Below are positions 16,012 to 23,550 of a stretch of DNA of 64,000 nt, one piece after another. Within the stretch, counting starts at the first letter, position 1. Each line of letters opens with the position of its first letter. The stretch comes from Bacteroidales bacterium UBA4772 (GTDB lineage: Bacteria; Bacteroidota; Bacteroidia; Bacteroidales; VadinHA17). A program made the position numbers and the translations under genes. The DNA is taken from NCBI GenBank assembly GCA_002403305.1, contig DHHM01000022.1, positions 90,340 through 154,339 on the forward strand, given 5' to 3'. Under the pieces are notes generated by a model. The model saw nothing but the letters and a program-made list of their open reading frames with translations. It ran no database searches and was not told the origin of the DNA.

Positions 16012-16344
16012 ATGTATAGTTCAGAAATAAATGCGTTTATCAGGGAGAAGAGCAGCTTGTTCTGGTCTATCCCCGAAGATAAAAAAGAGGAGATCAGTCC
16101 TGCCCTGCTGGTTGAGACAATTCTGAATTACGGCTCAATGGATGACGTTAAAAAGCTTATCAGACTCATGGGTATGGATGAGGTCGCCAGGATATTCTTT
16201 AGTGCAAAAGGAAGGCAAAAGTTGAACTATTATCCTGCGGTTTACCACTATTTCACACTCTTTTTTAAGAAATATTCAAATGTCGAACCGCCTGAAAAGG
16301 TTCAGGAATTGTTTCCTCCACCTAACCATATCCGGGGGGATTAA
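16012..16344 (+). CDS. DUF6922-like small protein, orphan
   Basis: 110 residues with the same layout as the protein at 15026: an N-terminal FIREKSSLFWSIPEDKKEEI, then LVETILNYGSMDDVKKLIRL and the MGMDEVARIFFSAKGRQKLN segment. No nucleotidyltransferase toxin follows; the next gene is gmd, 86 bases away. It is therefore an orphan of an antitoxin-like family, left from a degraded module or acting on another toxin. It has its own promoter-like box. Confidence 0.6.
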   Translation: MYSSEINAFIREKSSLFWSIPEDKKEEISPALLVETILNYGSMDDVKKLIRLMGMDEVARIFFSAKGRQKLNYYPAVYHYFTLFFKKYSNVEPPEKVQELFPPPNHIRGD

Positions 16345-16430
16345 TCAATTATACCTGGACTCTGTCAGTGTCGTCTGTTGGCAGTTTCCTGTCATCATAG
16401 ATTTTTCTTAATTTTACGGAAATATCGTTT

Positions 16431-17588
16431 ATGTCAAAAACAGCACTTATAACCGGTGTGACCGGGCAGGACGGCGCCTACCTGAGCGAATACCTCCTGA
16501 AGAAGGGATATACGGTGCACGGCATCAAGCGTCGTGCTTCGATGTTCAACACCGAGAGGATAGACCACATCTACCAGGATCCACACCTGGAGCAGCGCAA
16601 TTTTATACTGCACTACGGTGACATGACCGACTCGATGAACATCACCCGCATCGTGCAGGAGGTGCAGCCCGATGAGATATACAACCTCGCGGCGATGAGC
16701 CACGTGAAGGTAAGCTTCGACACACCGGAGTACACCGCCAACGCTGACGGCATAGGCACACTGCGCCTGCTGGAGGCGGTGCGGCTGCTGGGGATGACGG
16801 GGAAGTCGAGGGTCTACCAGGCCTCCACCTCTGAGCTCTACGGCCTCGTGCAGGAGGTGCCGCAGAAGGAGACGACGCCCTTCTATCCGCGGTCGCCCTA
16901 TGGCGTGGCCAAGCTCTACGCCTACTGGATCACCGTCAACTACCGCGAGGCATACAAGATGCACGCAAGCAACGGCATCCTGTTCAACCATGAGTCGCCC
17001 ATACGCGGCGAGACGTTTGTCACGAGGAAGGTGACGCGTGCGCTGAGCCGCATAGCCATGGGCGTGCAGCAGAAGATGTACATGGGTAACCTGTCGGGCA
17101 AGCGCGACTGGGGTCATGCGAAGGATTATGTCAGGGCGATGTACCTGATACTGCAGCAGGAGGAGCCGTCGGATTACGTCATCGCCACCGGTGTCACCAC
17201 CACCATCCGCGACTTCATCACGAAGGCCGCTGCCGAGATAGGGCTTGAGATAGTCTTCCGCGGCGAGGGGGTGAAGGAGACGGGACATGTGGCAGCCGTT
17301 GACGGGAAGATTTTCACGGAGCGCGTAGGTGAGGAGTTCCTTGACGGGATGAAGGAGAAGGTGAAGAGCGAAGCAGCCATTGTGGGTGTCGATCCCGCCT
17401 ATTTCCGTCCTACCGAGGTTGATCTGCTGATCGGCGATGCCACGAAGGCGCGCACCCGCCTGGGGTGGGAGCCGCGGTATGACCTGGCGGGACTGATAAC
17501 AGATATGATGGAGGGGGACATTAAACTGGTGAAGAAGGAGGTTTACTTGAAGAGAGGCGGATTCTATACACCCAATTATTTTGAGTAA
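16431..17588 (+). CDS. gmd: GDP-mannose 4,6-dehydratase
   Basis: Cytosolic SDR enzyme converting GDP-D-mannose to GDP-4-keto-6-deoxy-D-mannose, first step to GDP-L-fucose and other deoxyhexoses. The 385 residues match the family from the start: TGVTGQDGAYLSEYLLKKGY (Rossmann GxxGxxG), then HGIKRRASMFNTERIDHIYQ. The catalytic YGVAKLYAYW (YxxxK) and LFNHESPIRGETFVTRKV are also intact. The codon use is GC-rich. fcl follows after 114 bases, so the two form a GDP-fucose pair. Sequence before the start (TTAATTTTACGG) is a degenerate version of the Bacteroidota -7 box. Confidence 0.97.
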   Translation: MSKTALITGVTGQDGAYLSEYLLKKGYTVHGIKRRASMFNTERIDHIYQDPHLEQRNFILHYGDMTDSMNITRIVQEVQPDEIYNLAAMSHVKVSFDTPEYTANADGIGTLRLLEAVRLLGMTGKSRVYQASTSELYGLVQEVPQKETTPFYPRSPYGVAKLYAYWITVNYREAYKMHASNGILFNHESPIRGETFVTRKVTRALSRIAMGVQQKMYMGNLSGKRDWGHAKDYVRAMYLILQQEEPSDYVIATGVTTTIRDFITKAAAEIGLEIVFRGEGVKETGHVAAVDGKIFTERVGEEFLDGMKEKVKSEAAIVGVDPAYFRPTEVDLLIGDATKARTRLGWEPRYDLAGLITDMMEGDIKLVKKEVYLKRGGFYTPNYFE

Positions 17589-17702
17589 ACAGTCTTCAGT
17601 CTTCAGTCTTCAGTCGGCAAATGATACCGCGTAGCGATTAAGGTATTGCAGGACAGGATATTATAATAAAATATATACTCCGTAGGAGTTCAGGTATTGT
17701 AG

Positions 17703-18857
17703 ATGTTAAATAAAGATTCCAAAATATACGTCGCCGGGCACACCGGACTGGTAGGCTCGGCGATAACGGCGGCGCTGAAGAGGAAGGGTTTTTCCAATAT
17801 CATTGGCCGTACCTTCGGGGAGCTCGACCTGCGGCGCCAGGAGGATACCGAGGCGTTCTTTGCCTCCGAGAAACCTGAGGCGGTTATATTGTGCGCTGCA
17901 AAGGTGGGAGGCATCATGGCCAATAACACCATGAGGGCCGAGTTCATCTACGAGAACCTGATGATACAGTCGAATGTGGTGCATGCCTCATATCTCAACG
18001 GCGTGAAGAAGCTGGTCTTCCTGGGCAGCAGCTGCATCTACCCGCGCGACTGTCCGCAGCCGATGCGTGAGGATCACCTGCTCACCTCGCCGCTGGAGTA
18101 CACCAACGAGCCCTACGCCATAGCCAAGATCGCCGGGCTGAAGATGTGCGAGGCATATAACATGCGCTACGGCACCGACTTCATAGCGGTAATGCCTACC
18201 AACCTCTACGGTCCGAACGACAATTTCAACCTGACAGGCGGACATGTGCTGCCGTCGCTGATGCGGCGGATACACCTCGGGAAATTGCTTGAGAACGGGG
18301 ATATGGACGGGATAAGGGCCGACCTGAAGCGAAGGCCGGTGGAGGGCTTCGACGGCAGTGAGAGTGAGCAAGAGATCATGGATTTACTGGAGCAGCAAGG
18401 GGTAAGAAGTCTGAAGTCTGAGGGTCTCCCTCCTTCGCCAAGGCTTCGGAGGGCAGGAAAGTCGAAAGGTCAGGGTCAGAGATCACGGGTGACGGTTAGC
18501 GTTTGGGGAACAGGCAACCCTTTGAGGGAGTTCATGTACAGCGGTGACATGGCGGATGCTACGATCTATATAATGGAGGAGATCTCGTTCAAGGACGTTG
18601 TTCCTGAGGGTACCGACGAGATCCGCAACACGCACATAAACATCGGCACCGGGGAGGAGATATCTATAAGGGATCTGGCTCAGATGGTGAAGGAGACTAC
18701 GGGTTTCCACGGCGAGCTGGTATTCGACCACAGCAAGCCCGACGGCACACCGAGAAAATTCCTCGACTCGTCGAAGCTGCGGTCGCTGGGTTTCCGGCAT
18801 GCGACATCGTTGAGAGAGGGGATGGCCAGGGTATACGAATGGTATTTAATAAATTAA
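17703..18857 (+). CDS. fcl: GDP-L-fucose synthase with repeat-derived in-frame insertion
   Basis: Epimerase-reductase completing GDP-L-fucose synthesis from the Gmd product. It carries the Rossmann motif GHTGLVGSAI (about residue 12), GSSCIYPRDCPQPMREDHLL, the catalytic YAIAKIAGLKMCE and MPTNLYGPNDNFNL. At 384 residues it is longer than most relatives. About 28 residues (roughly 235-262, GVRSLKSEGLPPSPRLRRAG and onward) lie before VTVSVWGTGNPLREFM and have no place in the family pattern. They are encoded by the same repeat family seen in noncoding gaps. The insert keeps the frame, so the enzyme may still fold, with an extra loop ahead of the WGTG strand. Confidence 0.93.
   Translation: MLNKDSKIYVAGHTGLVGSAITAALKRKGFSNIIGRTFGELDLRRQEDTEAFFASEKPEAVILCAAKVGGIMANNTMRAEFIYENLMIQSNVVHASYLNGVKKLVFLGSSCIYPRDCPQPMREDHLLTSPLEYTNEPYAIAKIAGLKMCEAYNMRYGTDFIAVMPTNLYGPNDNFNLTGGHVLPSLMRRIHLGKLLENGDMDGIRADLKRRPVEGFDGSESEQEIMDLLEQQGVRSLKSEGLPPSPRLRRAGKSKGQGQRSRVTVSVWGTGNPLREFMYSGDMADATIYIMEEISFKDVVPEGTDEIRNTHINIGTGEEISIRDLAQMVKETTGFHGELVFDHSKPDGTPRKFLDSSKLRSLGFRHATSLREGMARVYEWYLIN
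18403..18490 (+). repeat. Interspersed repeat element inside fcl
   Basis: The text reads as 7-base units (AGTCTGA AGTCTGA), a palindrome CCCTCCTTCGCC AA GGCTTCGGAGGG, then further 7-base units (AAGTCGA AAGGTCA GGGTCAG). The same order of heptamers, palindrome and heptamers is found at 22245-22345 in a noncoding gap, where TCTCCCTCCT and GGCTTCGGAGGGCAGG also occur. Confidence 0.75.
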
Positions 18858-18906
18858 GAATTAAGAATTAAGAATTAAGAATTAGGCATTAAGAGTTAAG
18901 AATTGG
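18852..18906. repeat. 7-base tandem tract (TTAAGAA type)
   Basis: About seven units of TTAAGAA and close variants, between fcl and the lipoprotein gene. It has the same 7-base period as tracts at 7066, 10011, 15590, 17587, 19232, 22318 and 23478, with a different unit sequence. Confidence 0.75.
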
Positions 18907-18910
18907 AAAT

Positions 18911-19234
18911 ATGAAGAAGGGAATTACATTTTTGATGACGGTGGTGCTGGCGCTGATGATGACAGGATGTGCAGCATCATTTATTGACAGCTCGGGCGGA
19001 CGCGACGGATCGACGTTCGACAGGGCAGTGATAGTCGGGTCGGTGAGGGCAGAGTACCTCTATATCGACCGCACATTCAACGGTGCCAGCATCATGACAC
19101 AGGTAATGAAAGAGCATAACGGGAGACCGTATGACATCGTTACCATCAGGTCAGAAGAGGGAATTGAGCAGGATGTCTATTTTGACATCTCGAAGTTCTA
19201 TCGCAAAAAGACCTACGCGGACGATCTGGAATAA
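18911..19234 (+). CDS. Small lipoprotein, function unknown
   Basis: 107 residues. The N-terminus MKKGITFLMTVVLALMMTGC is a lipoprotein signal with the lipobox cysteine at residue 20, so the mature protein should be tethered to a membrane. After a short linker (ASFIDSSGGRDGS), FDRAVIVGSVRAEYLYIDRT and PYDIVTIRSEEGIEQDVYFD form a small predicted alpha/beta unit. I do not recognise a domain family with certainty. It is flanked on both sides by heptamer repeats and is convergent with the VWA gene. Confidence 0.75.
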   Translation: MKKGITFLMTVVLALMMTGCAASFIDSSGGRDGSTFDRAVIVGSVRAEYLYIDRTFNGASIMTQVMKEHNGRPYDIVTIRSEEGIEQDVYFDISKFYRKKTYADDLE

Positions 19235-19262
19235 GTCTAAAGTCTGAAAGTCTAAAGTCTAA

Positions 19263-19294
19263 AGGTCTGCGAATTTGAAGGTTATAACAGACCT
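19263..19294. terminator. Possible bidirectional hairpin between convergent genes
   Basis: Arms AGGTCTG (19263-19269) and CAGACCT (19288-19294) enclose an 18-base loop between the lipoprotein (plus) and VWA (minus) genes. There is no strong T-run on either side, so termination is inferred from position only. Confidence 0.3.
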
Positions 19295-19318
19295 TAAGAC
19301 CTCAGGACTTATTCAGTT

Positions 19319-21361
19319 CTATCTGGTGCTTTGCACCAGGCGAATGAACTCTGCGCGGTATCCATCGGGGTCTGAGCCGCGGGCGCCGGTGGCAAGGGTG
19401 ATAACGTCGGCGAGCGTGGCGGTGCCGCGAAACTTGCTGTCGCGCAGGATCATACCGAAGGCTGCCACGGCGGCAGAGAACCGGTAACGGTCGGTGGTCT
19501 CACCGGCCTTTTTTATGTCGGTGCCCACCGTTTTGCTGAACAGCTTGCTGGTAAGGGCCCCGGGGTCCTTATAGCGCAGCTTGATGTTACAGAGCTCGCG
19601 GGGAACGTCCTTCATCGATGGGCGCATGCCACTTCCTGCTGCCTCATTGCCGTACCGTATTTCGCTGGCAGAGCCAACTCCGATACCCTCACTGTAGTTC
19701 GCTTCTCCGGCCGTTCTGTAAGCGCCACCGGCAGAAGCGCCGGCGCCCGTACCCTGATACCGCAACGGATCCACGGTGGGCAATCCCGTCTCCTCCGATC
19801 CTGCCGGCACGATCTCGTAGAGGGCCGTCACGGTATGCCCCGCTCCCATCTCGCCGGCATCCTTCGTGTCATCGTTGAAATCCCTGTCGGCCAGCAGCCT
19901 GTTCTCGTATCCCACCAGGCGGTATGCCTTTACATATGTCGGGTTGAACTCGACCTGGAACTTGACATCCTTCGCGATGGTGAAGAGCGTACCTCCGAAC
20001 TCCTGCACCAGCACGCGTCGTGCCTCCTGGATGTTGTCGATATAGGCGTAGTTGCCGTTCCCCTTGTCGGCGATGATCTCCATCTTGTCGTCCTTGATGT
20101 TTCCCATCCCGAATCCCAGCACCGTCATATAGACACCCAGTCCGCGCTTCTCCTCCACCAGCTTCTCCATCGAGGCGTTATCAGAAACCCCCACGTTGAA
20201 GTCGCCGTCTGTGGCAAGAATGATGCGGTTGTTTCCACCTTTGATAAAATTCTTTTCTGCGATCTTGTACGCGAGCATCAGTCCTGCCCCGCCGGCGGTG
20301 GATCCACCGGCCTGCAGTTTTTCGAGAGCCTGCATGATAGCCGGCCTGTTGTTTCCGGGGGTTGACTCGAGCACCACACCTGCAGCTCCGGCATAGACCA
20401 CAATTGCTACCCGGTCCTGCTCGCGGAGTTCGCTGACCAGCAGTCCGAACGCCGACTTCAGGAGCGGCAGCTTATTGGGGTAATTCATTGATCCGGATAC
20501 ATCTATAAGGAAGACAAGGTTTGACGGCGGTAGTTCGGATTTGTCGATATCCTTTCCCCTGAGTCCTATGTGAAGGAGGTAATGGTTTGTGTTCCACGGG
20601 CAGATACCGGCCTCTGTATAGACAGAGAAGGGATGCTCGCCGGTAGCTTTCGGGTAATCGTATTTGAAGTAGTTGATCATCTCCTCGATGCGTACGGCGT
20701 CCTTCGGCACCTCCTGGCCGAGGTTGATGAAGCGGCGCACGTTGGAGTAGGAGGCGTTGTCGACATCGATGGAGAAGGTTGAATAGGGCTCCCTGAGCGG
20801 ATCGCGGTAGCCGCTCTCGTCGATTCCTGAATATGACTCGGTGTTCTGCGGGACGGGATAAGGATGGCGGTAGTATGCCGACTTATGGTGTGCAGCATAG
20901 GCGTAGTCGGCTCTCCGGTCGCGCGAGGTGCCAGCCACGATGGCATAATCGGCCTCCTCCTGTGAGACTGTCACTTCAAGTGAGACTGCATCCTCGGGGT
21001 GAGATACCACGATATCGTGTGGCGGAGGCGTGTTATGGCCACCGGGATGTGCAGTATCAGGCAAGGCAGCTGTTTCAGGAACCATCTGTATATTGATGAC
21101 AGTGCGTCCGGCGATCGGCTCCTCCAGCCTCTTCATCCCCCTGAGGGAGAAGAGCAGTATCTTTGCTTCCGGTCCTGCAGTGATGAAGTACTTTCCCTCG
21201 GCATCGGTGAGAGTGCTGACGTTGCTTCCCTTTATCATAACCACAACCCCGCTGAGGGGATCGTCGTTGAGATTGGTTACCCTGCCCTTGATGACTATCT
21301 GCCCGGCAGCTTGCGGGGCGGTCAGAAGCAGGAATGCGATGATTGATAAAAATGTTTTCAT
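19319..21361 (-). CDS. VWA-domain protein of the YfbK type with carboxypeptidase-regulatory-like N-terminus
   Basis: Exported 680-residue protein. A signal peptide (FLSIIAFLLLTAPQAAGQ) is followed by a carboxypeptidase D regulatory-like beta domain (VIKGRVTNLNDDPLSGVVVM). Next come the YfbK N-terminal region with YSTFSIDVDNASYSNVRRFI, a von Willebrand A domain with MIDAS motif LIDVSGSMNYPNKL (near residue 290), and a C-terminal DUF3520-type part (QVEFNPTYVKAYRLVGYENR, then LCNIKLRYKDP). In Bacteroidota such proteins usually sit with an ECF sigma factor and a TonB-like membrane protein, and here those two genes lie in the opposite direction 297 bases away. A metal-dependent adhesion or scaffold role in the envelope is likely. 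Confidence 0.9.
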   Translation of the reverse strand: MKTFLSIIAFLLLTAPQAAGQIVIKGRVTNLNDDPLSGVVVMIKGSNVSTLTDAEGKYFITAGPEAKILLFSLRGMKRLEEPIAGRTVINIQMVPETAALPDTAHPGGHNTPPPHDIVVSHPEDAVSLEVTVSQEEADYAIVAGTSRDRRADYAYAAHHKSAYYRHPYPVPQNTESYSGIDESGYRDPLREPYSTFSIDVDNASYSNVRRFINLGQEVPKDAVRIEEMINYFKYDYPKATGEHPFSVYTEAGICPWNTNHYLLHIGLRGKDIDKSELPPSNLVFLIDVSGSMNYPNKLPLLKSAFGLLVSELREQDRVAIVVYAGAAGVVLESTPGNNRPAIMQALEKLQAGGSTAGGAGLMLAYKIAEKNFIKGGNNRIILATDGDFNVGVSDNASMEKLVEEKRGLGVYMTVLGFGMGNIKDDKMEIIADKGNGNYAYIDNIQEARRVLVQEFGGTLFTIAKDVKFQVEFNPTYVKAYRLVGYENRLLADRDFNDDTKDAGEMGAGHTVTALYEIVPAGSEETGLPTVDPLRYQGTGAGASAGGAYRTAGEANYSEGIGVGSASEIRYGNEAAGSGMRPSMKDVPRELCNIKLRYKDPGALTSKLFSKTVGTDIKKAGETTDRYRFSAAVAAFGMILRDSKFRGTATLADVITLATGARGSDPDGYRAEFIRLVQSTR

Positions 21362-21392
21362 TCGTTTAATTTTTAATTATTTAACTGGTCGA

Positions 21393-21455
21393 ATGGAACT
21401 TGCATGAAGTCTATCATCATAACCATTTGTGATTTCATGCTCATGCAAGTTTCAT
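21393..21455 (+). repeat. 63-bp inverted-repeat element, copy 1
   Basis: Perfect 11-base arms AACTTGCATGA (21397-21407) and TCATGCAAGTT (21441-21451) are separated by 33 bases. Four further positions pair outside, one as a G-T wobble. A second copy at 43846-43908 lies in the opposite orientation. It has A and T where this one has G and C at the same paired position, the same 33-base loop length, and a shared loop core TTTGTGA. This copy lies between the divergent VWA and sigma-factor genes. Confidence 0.8.
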
Positions 21456-21658
21456 GGTTTTTCTGATTTAAGTTTCTGTGATAAGGATGCAGCGGCGGGG
21501 GGAATTCCATAAAGGGGTCCGAAAAACCAGTAAATATTTACACCCCTGATTAATCAGGAGTAAACTGAGCCATTAGGTCCGGAAGAAGCAGGCATGCTAA
21601 AATCAAGTGATTTTTGTAAGTTTATGATTGAATTGACAATTGTTGAACCGGGATTTGC

Positions 21659-22246
21659 ATGCCGCCATTATTTATAAGGAAAAGATCTGCTGAGGCGAGT
21701 GACGGGGAGCTCCTCAGGAGGTTCAATGAGGAGGGTGACATCGCAATACTGGGGCAGCTCTATGAGAGGTACATGCACCTCGTTTACGGTGTGTGCCTGA
21801 AGTACCTGGAGGAGCGTGAGGCAGCGAAGGATGAGGTGATGAATCTTTTCGGGAAGCTGGTGACGGCGGTGCCGGGACAGGAGATCGTCAATTTCAGGAC
21901 TTGGCTCTATGTGGTGACGAAGAACCACTGCCTGATGCTGTTGAGGAGCAGGAAGAGCGAGACGGCTCACACGGAGGCGATGCTCGCCGACCCCACCTTT
22001 TTTATGGAAAATTCCTCTGAGATGCATCCTTTGGAAGAGGATTGTGAGGGCGACACGGAGAGGCTGCGGGAGTGTATTGAGCGGCTGAAGGAGGAGCAGA
22101 GAGAGTGTATCCGGCTCTTTTACTACGAGGGATTTGGATACCGGCAGATAGCAGAGAAGCTGGGGATGGAGGAGAAGAAGGTGAAGTCTTTCATACAGAA
22201 TGGCAAACGAAATCTCAGGATATGTATGGATGGTCTGAAGGTCTAA
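21659..22246 (+). CDS. ECF-type RNA polymerase sigma factor
   Basis: 195-residue sigma-70 family protein. Region 2 is LYERYMHLVYGVCLKYLEER then EAAKDEVMNLFGKL; region 4 is LKEEQRECIRLFYYEGFGYR then QIAEKLGMEEKKVKSFIQNG, a clear helix-turn-helix. Nothing resembling regions 1 or 3 is present, as expected for an ECF factor. It directs polymerase to a small envelope regulon. The downstream gene (22375) encodes a membrane protein with a TonB C-terminus and is its probable anti-sigma partner; the divergent VWA gene is a likely target or co-regulated unit. Confidence 0.93.
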   Translation: MPPLFIRKRSAEASDGELLRRFNEEGDIAILGQLYERYMHLVYGVCLKYLEEREAAKDEVMNLFGKLVTAVPGQEIVNFRTWLYVVTKNHCLMLLRSRKSETAHTEAMLADPTFFMENSSEMHPLEEDCEGDTERLRECIERLKEEQRECIRLFYYEGFGYRQIAEKLGMEEKKVKSFIQNGKRNLRICMDGLKV

Positions 22247-22345
22247 TGTCTCCCTCCTCCGCCACATCCTACGTTAAAACTACGGATGCCGAAGAAGGCT
22301 TCGGAGGGCAGGGAACGTCTGAAAGTCGAAAGTCAAAAGCCAAAC
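22245..22345. repeat. Interspersed palindromic repeat with heptamer flank
   Basis: After the sigma-factor stop there is CCCTCCTCCGCC, then an inner palindrome around ATCCTACG...CGGAT, then GGCTTCGGAGGG, followed by 7-base units (GTCTGAA AGTCGAA AGTCAAA). The stretch 22260-22286 is identical to 15627-15653. The element lies between sigma and anti-sigma-like genes and should be part of their transcript. Confidence 0.75.
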
Positions 22346-22374
22346 GTGAATGAGTGCTACAAGAGAATCATAAG

Positions 22375-23445
22375 ATGAAGGATAAGGAAAAGGATAAGAG
22401 GTTGCTGATACCGAAGGATGAGTTCGGGGAGGAGGCAGCGGATGGACTCGGGAGGTTAAGTCGCGATGAGGCCGCCGAGGATCTCCGTGAGCTGAAGGGG
22501 AGGATGGAGAGGAGGCTCCGGAAGCCACGGATGATATGGCTGCCGGCCGCTGCGGCGGTGACAGTCATACTGGTGGCATCGGCACTCTATGTATCAATTT
22601 TCCGCGACAGAAGCGCAGGGCTGACTGATCTTGCCAGGGTTGAAGAGGCAAAAGCCGACTCTTTATTGATTGCAATTGCCGGAGAAGTGAAGACTGACAC
22701 TGCACTTATTGCCATGGCTGCACCGATAGAAAAGAGTGGTGATGCAGCGGGCAGTGCCGGCCGGGAATCGATGAGAAGGGCCGATATGGCCACTTCGGAG
22801 GCAGTACCCCCACCGCCGCCGGAGGAGGTGACAGCGGCAGGTGTACCGCTTATCGTTGAGACAGATGATGAGGTACTCGAGGTTGTGGCAGAGGCTCAAA
22901 GTGAGGAACCAGGAGCGGAGAGAGTGATTGTTGAGGCTACGCAGCTTCCCAAGGGTAAGGTGCCGGCAGGCGAGGAGGTGATTGTTGAGGCGCTTCCAAC
23001 GGTTCAGCAGGAGGAGGCTGTGGCCGAAGAGGCAATTGTTGAGGCGCTGCCCATGATGCAGAAGGCTGCACTCAGAACAGATGATGCAAAAAAAGACAAA
23101 GCTGTCATGAAGACAGAGGCTGCCCGCGCGGCCGCCGCATCGGGCACCGTGAGACCCGACGCTCCTGCCCAACCGGTCGGGGGGTGGGAGGTTTTTAATG
23201 ACTGGACCAGGCCTAACATGAGCCATGCCGGAGAATTAACAACCCCGGTAAACCGGTTAGTGGTGATAGCCTTTAAGGTAAGAACTGACAGTACACTGTA
23301 TGATCTTAAGGTGGTGAGCACCCCGGGTGAGAGCTACTCCCGCGAGGCCCTAAGGCTGCTGCGCGATGGCCCGAAGTGGACTCCGGCAGTGCGTGAAGGC
23401 CAGGTGGTTGAGGAGAAGGTCACTGTATCTATCGTTTTTAAGTAG
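22375..23445 (+). CDS. Membrane protein with TonB C-terminal domain, probable anti-sigma factor
   Basis: 356 residues from ATG 22375; the upstream GTG is less likely because MKDKEKDKRLLIPKDEF is a typical start. A cytoplasmic acidic/basic N-terminus (about 1-50) is followed by one membrane helix, MIWLPAAAAVTVILVASALY. A long periplasmic low-complexity part comes next, with three rough repeats of the type ERVIVEATQLP / EEVIVEALPTVQ / EEAIVEALPMMQ. The end is a TonB C-terminal domain (NRLVVIAFKVRTDSTLYDLK, then REALRLLRDGPKW). Position directly after an ECF sigma gene suggests anti-sigma function at the N-terminus, though no named anti-sigma domain is certain. The TonB part may sense or contact an outer-membrane protein. 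Confidence 0.8.
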   Translation: MKDKEKDKRLLIPKDEFGEEAADGLGRLSRDEAAEDLRELKGRMERRLRKPRMIWLPAAAAVTVILVASALYVSIFRDRSAGLTDLARVEEAKADSLLIAIAGEVKTDTALIAMAAPIEKSGDAAGSAGRESMRRADMATSEAVPPPPPEEVTAAGVPLIVETDDEVLEVVAEAQSEEPGAERVIVEATQLPKGKVPAGEEVIVEALPTVQQEEAVAEEAIVEALPMMQKAALRTDDAKKDKAVMKTEAARAAAASGTVRPDAPAQPVGGWEVFNDWTRPNMSHAGELTTPVNRLVVIAFKVRTDSTLYDLKVVSTPGESYSREALRLLRDGPKWTPAVREGQVVEEKVTVSIVFK

Positions 23446-23527
23446 AGGCCTCCATGCAATAAATGTCTTTGACGGGCAGTTTCAAGACTTAAGACCTTCA
23501 GACATCAGACTTTCAGACCTATTTTAG

Positions 23528-23535
23528 TACATTTG
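23528..23535 (+). promoter_or_regulatory. Putative Bacteroidota -7 box for epimerase gene
   Basis: TACATTTG fits TAnnTTTG and is 15 bases before ATG 23551, after a heptamer tract (CAGACTT-like units, 23478-23520). The -33 element is unclear. Confidence 0.4.
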
Positions 23536-23550
23536 GGAAATTTCAGAAGC

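Noticed and set aside
19323..19339. Perfect hairpin CTGGTGC-TTT-GCACCAG as a terminator
   Set aside because: It lies inside the last codons of the VWA gene and lacks a T-run; it may be chance or a weak termination aid, so it is not listed as a feature.
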